Source of the DNA: Salinisphaera sp. UBA1666 | GTDB lineage: Bacteria > Pseudomonadota > Gammaproteobacteria > Nevskiales > Salinisphaeraceae | Assembly: GCA_002320455.1 (NCBI GenBank) | Contig: DCKU01000152.1 | Span: forward strand, 1-17,965 | DNA length: 17,965 bases | Reading direction: 5' to 3' | Shown here: positions 1 through 6,361 of the stretch, in pieces | Position numbering within the stretch: the first letter of the stretch is position 1 | Layout of the letters: each line of letters opens with the position of its first letter | Translations under genes and position numbers: made by a program | Notes under the pieces: generated by a model | The model's input: the letters and a program-made list of their open reading frames with translations, nothing else | Databases searched by the model: none | Told to the model about the DNA's origin: nothing

Positions 1-76
1 CGAGGCGTAGCGCGCGCCGCGCAGTCATTCTGCGCAAGCGTGCTAGAACGCTGGATTGCCACAAAACAGCGCTTGT

Positions 77-240
77 CCCGAAGGGTTGGGCCGCAAATCG
101 CGCTTAGCGGCGTTTCGAGTCTTGATCGTGGCACGCCACGATGCGGCGACTCGCGCCTTGCTAAACACGATTTGCGGACGCCAACGCGGCACTCGTATAA
201 AACCTCAACAGACCCTAGGTCACGAACGATCGTGGCACGC
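77..240. repeat. degenerate intergenic repeat, copy A
   Basis: No convincing gene lies in positions 1-284. The stretch from about 84 to 190 aligns by eye with about 5911-6020 between rpmB and rpmG, at roughly 70 percent identity with small gaps. The best shared blocks are GCGGCGTT (107-114), GATCGTGGC (124-132), GCGCCTTGC (153-161) and a tail resembling TTGCG-AC-AACGCG (to 188). Positions 125-142 form a near-perfect palindrome with an 8-base stem, ATCGTGGC/GCCACGAT, around two central bases. The 13 bases at 124-136 recur exactly at 228-240. The frame starting at position 1 stays open to 342, but its translation resembles no known protein and it covers the repeat, so I treat the region as non-coding. 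The far end of the element and its mobility are unknown. Confidence 0.5.
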
Positions 241-284
241 GGTATGACTCTGACACAGTCCTGTCATATTCAAACGGGATATTC

Positions 285-1144
285 ATGCGTTTTGGCAATA
301 CCCATGCCGTCATGCAAGACGAACGCCCGCTCAAGCGTCTGACCAATATTTGTTTCGAGCGCGACCGCGAGTTCTGGGTCTCGCACGCTCACCGGCTCAT
401 CTTTTTGAGTATTCCCAAAAACGCGAACTCGTTTCTGCGCAGCGTGTTCGTCAACAACCACCCGGCCGCCCCCTCGTACGACCCGGCGCGAGAGAGTGTT
501 ATCGCGTATCACCAGCGCGCGGGTGCGCGGGATATCGCTATCGCGCCGCGCCATATTGCCGCGTTTCCGCACTACCGGCGCGCGGTCGCACTTCGGGATC
601 CCTTCTCGCGCCTAGTCAGCGCGTTTCTGGACAAGATCGTCAAGCCGGCCGCGGACCCGCGCGCTCGGCCGCCCGGCCCACGCTACTGGCGCCAGGTATC
701 GCGCTGTCACGGCCGCGCTATCGCCCCCGATACCCTGACGTTCCGCCAGTTCGCGTCGCATGTACTGGCCACACCGGAGACCCGACGTAACCGTCACTGT
801 CGCAGCCAAAGTCATTATCTGGGCCGCGAGCGGTTTACATTCTATGGGGATTTGTCCGACATGCGCGGGATGCTGCAACACTTGCAAGACTGCGGCCTGG
901 ACACGGCGCTGGCACCGCGCACCACCCATAAGCGCACCCGCTATGCACGACCGGGAAACCATGAAGGCTCGGTAGCCGATCAGCCGGTGCCCGCACTTGC
1001 ACGGCTGGCCGCGTTCCCCCGGCCGAGCGGTTCTTCGACCGGGCGCTGTGTGAACAATTTGCTCACGGTTTTGCCGCGGATATCGCGCTCTACGCTCGAG
1101 CCACCCGTCGCTGTCCCGACAGGCTGATCGCGGGGTATCGCTAG
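285..1144 (+). pseudogene. sulfotransferase-like protein, frameshifted near the 3' end
   Basis: The N-terminal 240 or so residues look like a sulfotransferase family 2 protein, which moves sulfate from PAPS to a carbohydrate or similar acceptor. IPKNANS at residues 43-49 fits the 5'-phosphosulfate-binding loop, and RDPFSRLVSAF at 104-114 fits the 3'-phosphate-binding motif. As written, the frame ends at 1127 with an unrelated tail. After a run of five Cs (1016-1020) the -1 frame reads PPAERFFDRALCEQF and on to a TAG at 1142-1144, which is a natural family C-terminus. One extra C restores a 286-residue protein. That stop sits in the arm of the hairpin shared with argB, which supports it as the original end. 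This is either a real frameshift or a homopolymer sequencing error. ATG 312 is an alternative start; the ribosome-binding site at 285 is weak. The acceptor is unknown. Confidence 0.7.
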
Positions 1145-1178
1145 GGCGTTCGTCATAAGATATGACGACACGCCCTAG
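1141..1178. terminator. bidirectional hairpin between converging genes, also a repeated palindrome
   Basis: CTAGGGCGT (1141-1149) pairs with ACGCCCTAG (1170-1178), and the inner part TCGTCATA pairs with TATGACGA around an AGA loop, with one bulged C at 1169. The TAG of the restored sulfotransferase frame lies in the left arm and the TAG of argB in the right arm, so one hairpin closes both genes. There is no U-run, so intrinsic termination is uncertain. The inner 17 bases recur at 17904-17920 with a single difference, so it may instead be a REP-like repeat or a protein-binding site. Confidence 0.55.
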
Positions 1179-2074
1179 CCAGCCTCACCGGCCGCGGCGG
1201 CCGCCGAGCGGCCGATCAGCGTGCCCACGCCGGCATCGGTGAACAGCTCCAGCAGCACGGCGTTATCCACACGGCCGTCGACGATATGGGCGGCGGTCAC
1301 GCCGTCGGCCACGGCATCCAGCGCGCATTGAATCTTGGGTAACATGCCGCCGTGGATCACGCCCTCGGCGATCAGGCGCTCGACTTGTTCGATGGTCAGC
1401 CCGGTCAGCAGGTGGCCGTCGGCATCCAGCACGCCGGGCGTGTTGGTCAGCAGCATCAGTTTTTCAGCGTTCAGAACCGAGGCGATACGCCCGGCCACGA
1501 GATCGGCGTTGATGTTGTAGCTCTTGCCGTCCGCGCCCACGCCAATGGGTGCGATGACGGGAATGAAGTCGTCGGCTTCCAGCCGGCGCACGATGCGAGC
1601 ATCGATATCGGCCACCTCGCCGACGAAGCCCAGATCAGATTCGTCGTCGACGAGCGCCAGTTTACGCGCTGTGATCAGGCCGCCGTCCTTGCCGGTCAGG
1701 CCCACGGCGCGCCCACCGTGCTGGTTGATCAGGTTGACGATTTCTTTGTTGACCAGTCCGCCCAGCACCATTTCGACCACGTCCATGGTCTCGGCGTCGG
1801 TCACGCGCATGCCCTTGATGAACTCAGTCTGTTTGCCGACCTGCTCCAGAACGCGGCCGATCTGTGGCCCGCCGCCGTGCACTACGACCGGGTTGAAACC
1901 CACCAGTTTCATCAGCGCGATGTCCCGGGCGAAGCCGGATTTGAGCGCCGGGTCGGTCATGGCGTTGCCACCGTATTTGATGACCACGGTCTTGCCGGCG
2001 AAACGCCGGATATACGGCAGGGCCTCGCCCAGCACGCGGGCCACGCGCGCGGCGGCTTCTGGATCCAGTGACAT
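1175..2074 (-). CDS. argB: acetylglutamate kinase
   Basis: This cytoplasmic enzyme phosphorylates N-acetyl-L-glutamate with ATP, the second step of arginine synthesis. The 299-residue product shows the amino-acid kinase fold: KYGGNAM at 33-39, HGGGPQI at 66-72, GLTGKDGG near 125-132, NINADLVAG, and a C-terminal GGMLPKI segment. The extra N-terminal helix before VIKYGG is typical of arginine-inhibited hexameric NAGKs such as that of Pseudomonas, so feedback inhibition is likely but inferred. I chose the ATG at 2074 because it gives normal family length; the frame runs upstream to 2146, but that extension overlaps dut. The start lies 19 bases after the dut stop, so it is probably the last gene of a coaBC-dut-argB operon. 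The ribosome-binding site is weak. Confidence 0.95.
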   Translation of the reverse strand: MSLDPEAAARVARVLGEALPYIRRFAGKTVVIKYGGNAMTDPALKSGFARDIALMKLVGFNPVVVHGGGPQIGRVLEQVGKQTEFIKGMRVTDAETMDVVEMVLGGLVNKEIVNLINQHGGRAVGLTGKDGGLITARKLALVDDESDLGFVGEVADIDARIVRRLEADDFIPVIAPIGVGADGKSYNINADLVAGRIASVLNAEKLMLLTNTPGVLDADGHLLTGLTIEQVERLIAEGVIHGGMLPKIQCALDAVADGVTAAHIVDGRVDNAVLLELFTDAGVGTLIGRSAAAAAGEAG

Positions 2075-2093
2075 GCGTTTGTTGTTGTCCACG

Positions 2094-2549
2094 TCAGTTG
2101 TGTCCCGTTGAGCCGAAACCGCCTGCGCCCCGCTGGCTGGCGGCAAACTCGTCGACGACGGCCAGCTCGGCCATCACGACCGGCACCAGAATCAATTGCG
2201 CGATACGCGCGCCCGGCTCGATAGTGTAGGCCGTGGCCGAACGGTTCCAGGCCGAGATCTTAAGCTCGCCCTGATAATCCGAGTCGATCAGGCCCACGCC
2301 GTTCCCGAGCACGATACCGTGCTTATGACCCAACCCCGAGCGGGGCAGGATCAGCCCGGCCAGCGCCGGGTCCTCGATCCAAACGGCCAGCCCCGAGGCC
2401 AGCAACGTGCACTCGCCCGGCGCCAGTGTGAGCGGCGCGTCGAGCATGGCCCGCAGATCCAGCCCCGCCGAGCCCGCGGTCGCATAGGCGGGCATGGGCC
2501 AGTCGCGGCCCAGGCGCGCGTCCAGGCGTTTGACCTGTAGTTGTTTCAT
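2094..2549 (-). CDS. dut: dUTP diphosphatase (dUTPase)
   Basis: The trimeric enzyme hydrolyses dUTP to dUMP and pyrophosphate, keeping uracil out of DNA and supplying the thymidylate precursor. The 151 residues match the usual bacterial length and all five motifs are present: I, TAGSAGLDL (24-32); II, RSGLG (70-74); III, GLIDSDYQGE (86-95), containing the catalytic Asp and substrate-binding Tyr; IV, GARIAQL (113-119); V, the glycine-rich RGAGGFGSTG (140-149), which closes over the active site. It follows coaBC after 21 bases and precedes argB by 19, so co-transcription is likely. The upstream gap shows no good Shine-Dalgarno sequence. Confidence 0.96.
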   Translation of the reverse strand: MKQLQVKRLDARLGRDWPMPAYATAGSAGLDLRAMLDAPLTLAPGECTLLASGLAVWIEDPALAGLILPRSGLGHKHGIVLGNGVGLIDSDYQGELKISAWNRSATAYTIEPGARIAQLILVPVVMAELAVVDEFAASQRGAGGFGSTGHN

Positions 2550-2570
2550 AACGGTTTTCGCTTTTTACGA

Positions 2571-3803
2571 TCAGATCGATGCGGTATGGCGCTCGGCCAG
2601 GCGCTGGGCAAGCTCTGCGACGAGCCGCTTGGCCAGCGCTGTTTTGCTGTCGCGTTCGTAATAGCGCTCGCCCGCCGCATCGACCACGAACAGCGCGTTG
2701 TCCTCGCGGCCGAAGGCGTCGTTGGGTCCCACCACGTTGCCGGCGATCATCGACAGGCCCTTACGGGTTCGTTTGTCGCGGGCGGCAGCTTCCATATTCG
2801 TCGTCTCGGCTGCAAAGCCCAGCGTGAAGACCTGCGGATAGCGCTCGGACACGTCGGCGATGATGTCGCGCGTGCGGACCAGGCGAATCTCGGCATCGCC
2901 CTCAGATTTCTTGATCTTGTGGGCGGCGACATCGGCCGGGCGATAGTCGGCGACTGCCGCAGCGCCTATAAACACGTCGGCGGTGGCGATCTCGGCCATG
3001 ACGGCAGCGTGCATGTCAGCTGCCGACTCCACGTCGATACGCGCAACGCCTTCCGGGACGGCCAGCGCTGTGGCCCCGGAGACCAGAACGACCTCGGCGC
3101 CGGCGGCCGCAGCCGCCGCGGCCAGCGCATAGCCCATACGACCGGAGGAGTGGTTGGTCAGATAACGCACCGGGTCGAGGGCTTCACGGGTGGGCCCGGC
3201 GGTGATCAGCACCCGTCGGCCGGCCAGCGGCTCGGGCTGATCCGGCGTCTCGCGCTCGGCGATCTGCTGCTCGAGAGCGGCCACGATCGTTGTCGGCTCG
3301 CTCATGCGCCCGGCTCCGGTTTCGCGCTCGGCCAGCGCGCCCACGTCGGGGCCGATGCAGGTCAGACCGCGCGCGATCAACGTATCCATGTTGGCCTCGG
3401 TCGCCGGATGGGCCCACATGACATGGTTCATAGCCGGGGCCACGATCACCGGCGCCGTGGTGGCCAGGGCGATGGTCGTCAACAGATCATCCGCCTGCCC
3501 GGTGGCCAGACGCGCCAGCACGTCAGCGCTAGCCGGGGCGATCAACAACACATCCGCCCAGCGGGCCAGCTCGATATGGCCCATGTTGAGTTCGGCGTTC
3601 TCGTCCCAGAGATCGTCGCGCACGGCGTGCCCGGACACCGCGGCCAGCGCCATGGGCGCCACGAAGCGCTTGGCTGCTGCGCTGAGCACGACCTGTACAT
3701 CAGCGCCTGCGGCGACTAGCCCGCGCACGAGCGCCGGTGTCTTATAGGCCGCGATGCTGCCGGTGACTCCCAGCAGGACCCGTTGTCCAATCAAGCGTTG
3801 CAT
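2571..3803 (-). CDS. coaBC: bifunctional phosphopantothenoylcysteine decarboxylase / phosphopantothenate-cysteine ligase
   Basis: CoaBC joins cysteine to 4'-phosphopantothenate and then decarboxylates the product to 4'-phosphopantetheine in coenzyme A synthesis. The 410 residues match the E. coli length. The N-terminal flavoprotein (CoaC) domain has catalytic His76 in GHIELARWAD and the PAMNHVMW substrate motif (123-130). The CoaB domain starts near 195 with RRVLITAGPTRE and has the SGRMG loop (220-224) and KIKK (296-299). Oddity: E. coli His75, Asn125 and Cys158 align with residues 76, 126 and 159 here, and residue 159 is Glu (LAERETGAGRM) where E. coli has ACGDIGPGRM. The nearest Cys is 149. 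The gene is first in coaBC-dut-argB and divergent from radC, with 63 bases between the two starts. Confidence 0.95.
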   Translation of the reverse strand: MQRLIGQRVLLGVTGSIAAYKTPALVRGLVAAGADVQVVLSAAAKRFVAPMALAAVSGHAVRDDLWDENAELNMGHIELARWADVLLIAPASADVLARLATGQADDLLTTIALATTAPVIVAPAMNHVMWAHPATEANMDTLIARGLTCIGPDVGALAERETGAGRMSEPTTIVAALEQQIAERETPDQPEPLAGRRVLITAGPTREALDPVRYLTNHSSGRMGYALAAAAAAAGAEVVLVSGATALAVPEGVARIDVESAADMHAAVMAEIATADVFIGAAAVADYRPADVAAHKIKKSEGDAEIRLVRTRDIIADVSERYPQVFTLGFAAETTNMEAAARDKRTRKGLSMIAGNVVGPNDAFGREDNALFVVDAAGERYYERDSKTALAKRLVAELAQRLAERHTASI

Positions 3804-3866
3804 GGCTTGATTGTAACCGGCGGCGAGCCGTGGGGGATCGTCGATTTAAAGCGATGGGGCACATCA

Positions 3867-4541
3867 ATGGGGATTAGGGACTGGCCGGCCGGCGAGCGGC
3901 CGCGAGAAAAACTGCTGGCCCGCGGCGCCGGCGCGCTGTCTGACGCTGAACTCTTGGCGATCTTTCTACGCACCGGCGTCGCGGGCACCAGCGCGGTGGA
4001 CATGGCCCGTCAGATGCTCTCGGAATACGGCAGTCTGGATGCGCTATTAGCCGCGGATCAAAAACGTTTCGTGGCCACACACGGCCTGGGCACGGCCAAG
4101 TTCGCGCAACTTCAGGCGGTGCTAGAGATGGCGCGGCGGCATGCAGGCGAACGCTTCAAGACACGCGATGTCATCAGCGACCCTCAAGCCACCCGCGACT
4201 ATCTGTCGCTGCATATGGCGCGCGTTGAACATGAAGTCTTCGCTTGCCTGTTTCTGGACAATCGCAATCGCGTGATTGCCTTTGAAGAATTGTTTCGCGG
4301 CACCATTGACGGCGCAGCCGTGTACCCGCGGGAAGTCGTCAAAGCCGCTCTCAGGCATAATGCCGCCGCGCTGATCCTGGCTCATAATCACCCATCGGGC
4401 GTCGCAGAGCCCTCGGCTGCTGATCGCGACATCACAGAAAGATTGATCGCCGCCCTGCAACTCGTTGAAATAAGAGTACTTGATCATTTAATCATTGGGC
4501 GCGAGGCCATCACGAGCCTGGCTGAACGCGGGATGATGTAA
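3867..4541 (+). CDS. radC: RadC family protein (JAB1/MPN metalloprotease-like fold)
   Basis: The 224-residue product starting at ATG 3867 has exactly the typical RadC length; the frame is open from 3783, but that extension is not family-like and overlaps coaBC. Residues 1-90 contain the helical N-terminal region with LSDAELLAIFLRTG and a helix-hairpin-helix-like THGLGTAKF segment. The C-terminal JAMM-type domain has HNHPSG (H173, H175) and Asp186 eleven residues after H175, the expected metal site. Despite the old name, a role in DNA repair is not established, and the biochemical activity of the family is unknown. GATGGGG upstream is a poor ribosome-binding site. The place beside coaBC and upstream of rpmB matches other gammaproteobacteria. 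Confidence 0.93.
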   Translation: MGIRDWPAGERPREKLLARGAGALSDAELLAIFLRTGVAGTSAVDMARQMLSEYGSLDALLAADQKRFVATHGLGTAKFAQLQAVLEMARRHAGERFKTRDVISDPQATRDYLSLHMARVEHEVFACLFLDNRNRVIAFEELFRGTIDGAAVYPREVVKAALRHNAAALILAHNHPSGVAEPSAADRDITERLIAALQLVEIRVLDHLIIGREAITSLAERGMM

Positions 4542-4583
4542 ATACCAGCGTTGAAGCTATCAAAATGATTGCTTGATTTTTTA

Positions 4584-4612
4584 TTGACATCTGAGAAGCG
4601 GCTTTCTATATT
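4584..4612 (+). promoter_or_regulatory. strong sigma70-type promoter for the outer-membrane protein gene
   Basis: A consensus -35 TTGACA (4584-4589) is followed by exactly 17 bases and TATATT (4607-4612), five of six matches to the -10 consensus, inside an AT-rich pocket of an otherwise GC-rich region. The predicted start near 4619 leaves a leader of about 45 bases ending in a good GGAG ribosome-binding site. This points to strong, perhaps constitutive, expression of the gene at 4664. Confidence 0.8.
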
Positions 4613-4663
4613 TCTAATCGCTGGATTTCCCCCTTATCTGGCTGATTGAACTGGAGAACATCA

Positions 4664-5362
4664 ATGAAAAAAGCCGCGTTTATCATTGGCGCTAGCCTGA
4701 TTCCCGCCGCTGCTTCGTTTGCAGCGCCGAGTTTCTTTACGTCAAGTGAAGACACAGACGGCCCGGGTTACACCTACGTTCAGGGACAGTACATTCCGCA
4801 AGGCAAGCTCGAGAACGCCCAAGGCGGCGACGACAAGGACTACGACGGCTACGGCTTCGACGTATCCTATGAGTTTCCGGGCAACCTTCTGCTGCAGGGC
4901 GGCTACGATCGCCTTGAGCTGAGCGAGAGCAGCATCGACGTCAACCGTGCGAACGTCGGCCTGGGCACGCACTATTTCCTCGACTACGGCGGCGCTGAAG
5001 GCACCGGCGTAGACATCTACGGCCTGGGTAGCTACGAGCGCCTGGAATTCCGCAACGCCGTGGGTGGCGACGATGCTACCGGCAGCGGCTACAGCATCAC
5101 CGCCGGCCTGCGCTGGATGGTGGACCCGCAGGTCGAGATTAACCCGCACGCCAAGTGGGTCGACTACGGCTCCATCTCGGGCGGTCGCGCTGACTATGGC
5201 AGCCCGGACGGCTTCGAATACGGTCTGCAGCTGGTCGGCTATCTGAGTGAAGACCAGCACCTGGCGCTGACCGCCGGCTATGACCGCACCAGCGTCGACT
5301 ACGGCCCGCAGGACGCCAACTTCCGCAACGAAGTCAACGTCGGCGCGCGCTACAACTTCTAA
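4664..5362 (+). CDS. outer-membrane beta-barrel protein, small
   Basis: The 232-residue precursor begins with a classic signal peptide: MKK, a hydrophobic core, and AAASFA before a likely cut near residue 20. The mature part alternates polar and aromatic/hydrophobic residues as in amphipathic strands (YTYVQGQYI, VDIYGLGSYERLEF, GLQLVGYL) and ends in GARYNF, the terminal Phe expected for BAM recognition. The size suggests about eight strands, like the OmpA/OmpX-type barrel domain. It is rich in Asp, Glu and Gly, which would suit a halophile. ATG 4664 is chosen for its GGAG site (4653-4656) and the signal peptide. It is monocistronic, with a consensus promoter upstream and a strong terminator downstream, and it interrupts the usual radC-rpmB adjacency. 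Its ligand or role is unknown. Confidence 0.85.
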   Translation: MKKAAFIIGASLIPAAASFAAPSFFTSSEDTDGPGYTYVQGQYIPQGKLENAQGGDDKDYDGYGFDVSYEFPGNLLLQGGYDRLELSESSIDVNRANVGLGTHYFLDYGGAEGTGVDIYGLGSYERLEFRNAVGGDDATGSGYSITAGLRWMVDPQVEINPHAKWVDYGSISGGRADYGSPDGFEYGLQLVGYLSEDQHLALTAGYDRTSVDYGPQDANFRNEVNVGARYNF

Positions 5363-5403
5363 GATCGGTTCGATCGATGAAGGATACGCGGCCCGCGTAT
5401 CGC

Positions 5404-5432
5404 AAAACGCCCCGCCCCGCGCGGGGCGTTTT
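5404..5432 (+). terminator. intrinsic terminator after the outer-membrane protein gene
   Basis: A perfect 12-base stem, AAAACGCCCCGC (5404-5415) with GCGGGGCGTTTT (5421-5432), and a 5-base loop follow the stop by 41 bases. It ends in only four Ts, but the stem is very GC-rich. Confidence 0.85.
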
Positions 5433-5463
5433 CGTTGAACTCGATAAAAGCTATCGATTTTGG

Positions 5464-5492
5464 TTGTACGCCACGGCCTTTGATGGTTAAAT
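5464..5492 (+). promoter_or_regulatory. possible promoter of rpmB-rpmG
   Basis: TTGTAC (5464-5469) and TTAAAT (5487-5492) are 17 bases apart, each matching four of six consensus positions. They lie after a strong terminator and 47 bases before the rpmB start, where a promoter is required. A small hairpin TCGATA/TATCGA lies just upstream. Confidence 0.4.
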
Positions 5493-5538
5493 ACGCGGCT
5501 CGCCGACGCCGATAGCGCGCGACCAGGAGCCTAGAATC

Positions 5539-5775
5539 ATGTCCCAGATTTGTCAGGTCACCGGCAAAAAGCCGATGTCCGGTAACAACGTCTCGCACGC
5601 CCAGAACAAGACGCGCCGTCGCTTTGTGCCCAATCTGCACTGGCACCGCTTCTGGGTCGGCAGCGAAAATCGCTACGTGCGTCTTCGCGTGTCGGCCAAG
5701 GGCATGCGTATCATCGACCGTCGCGGCATCGACGATGTACTCGTCGATCTGCGCAAGCGCGGGGAGAAAGTGTAA
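5539..5775 (+). CDS. rpmB: 50S ribosomal protein L28
   Basis: The 78-residue product has the usual E. coli-like length and the family pattern: SQICQVTGKKPMSGNNVSHA at the start, the basic NKTRRRFVPNL segment, then RVSAKGMRIIDRRGID. It is a structural protein of the large ribosomal subunit. AGGAG at 5525-5529 is a good ribosome-binding site nine bases before ATG. It is normally followed within a few bases by rpmG; here a 271-bp repeat-bounded element lies between them, with the element's left end overlapping the TAA stop codon. Confidence 0.97.
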   Translation: MSQICQVTGKKPMSGNNVSHAQNKTRRRFVPNLHWHRFWVGSENRYVRLRVSAKGMRIIDRRGIDDVLVDLRKRGEKV

Positions 5776-6044
5776 AACCTCTGAGCCGCTCGTTCGCGGT
5801 CGCGCCGAGTCCATGCGCGCGACTGACAAGGAATGAGGAAAGAGGTTTACGCTTACGTAAATGATTGACGAATGACGCCGCTCAGGCGCGCGCATGGCCT
5901 CGGCCCTTCGGGTTTGGCGCAAGCGCAGCGCCTGCGGCGTTACCCGACTCGATCGTGGCGCAACCACGACGCATCGTTGGGCGCCTTGCAGACACAGCGC
6001 TTGCGACACAAACGCGAGCCGTGAACGAACGACTCAGAGGTTTT
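5774..6044. repeat. MITE-like element with terminal inverted repeats between rpmB and rpmG (repeat copy B)
   Basis: The left end at 5774-5799 (AAAACCTCTGAGCCGCTCG and seven more bases) matches the reverse complement of 6019-6044 at 23 of 26 positions, the first 12 exactly. With a one-base gap the match continues into TCGCG, giving arms of over 30 bases. The interior holds smaller hairpins: TTTACG/CGTAAA near 5846-5861, and TCGTGG/CCACGA at 5953-5969, equivalent to the one in copy A. Positions about 5911-6020 align with copy A near the window start. No transposase is encoded, so if mobile it would need a helper. I could not find a clear target-site duplication. It might also act as an RNA structure in the rpmB-rpmG transcript. 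Confidence 0.65.
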
Positions 6045-6047
6045 GGA

Positions 6048-6203
6048 ATGCGCGAAAAAATCCGTATGGTCTCGACGGCCGACACCGGGTTCTTCTACAC
6101 CACGTACAAGAACAAGCGGAACACGCCCGACAAGCTCGAAATCAAGAAGTACGATCCCAAGGCGCGCAAGCACGTGACCTTCAAGGAAGCCAAAATCAAG
6201 TGA
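6048..6203 (+). CDS. rpmG: 50S ribosomal protein L33
   Basis: The 51-residue product starts MREKIRMVSTADTGFFYTT and ends FKEAKIK, matching the short L33 form seen in Pseudomonas; the E. coli protein has a few more N-terminal residues. It has no cysteines, so it is the zinc-free form. The start at 6048 is supported by family length and by AGAGG at 6036-6040. That Shine-Dalgarno sequence is part of the right terminal inverted repeat of the element between rpmB and rpmG. A terminator follows after 26 bases. Confidence 0.95.
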   Translation: MREKIRMVSTADTGFFYTTYKNKRNTPDKLEIKKYDPKARKHVTFKEAKIK

Positions 6204-6229
6204 TCCACGGCTTCTGCGGATCGTGATCG

Positions 6230-6255
6230 AAAAGCCGGCCCCGTGCCGGCTTTTT
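6230..6255 (+). terminator. intrinsic terminator after rpmG
   Basis: AAAAGCCGGC (6230-6239), a 5-base loop, then GCCGGCTTTTT (6245-6255) form a perfect stem running into Ts. It separates the ribosomal protein genes from the ABC cassette. The remaining 106 bases before 6362 show no clear promoter. Confidence 0.9.
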
Positions 6256-6361
6256 CGTGGGTGGCCGTATCTGGCTACAACAACGTTAGACACCATTTGA
6301 TTCCGGACACCTAGAGTACTCGGATCACATCTATCGCCCCTGCGACCGATCGCGCCTATCG

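Noticed and set aside
40..342. Open frame of 100 codons at the window start, open from base 1
   Set aside because: It covers the repeat region, shows no family similarity or ribosome-binding site, and runs into the sulfotransferase gene in another frame.
2541..3719. 392-codon open frame antisense to coaBC
   Set aside because: A typical GC-rich shadow frame: coaBC is clear on the other strand and the translation is low-complexity and rich in Gly, His, Gln and Arg.
4559..4582. Possible terminator after radC (ATCAA/TTGAT with T run)
   Set aside because: The stem is only five weak pairs with a nine-base loop; the T run is better explained by the AT-rich promoter region.
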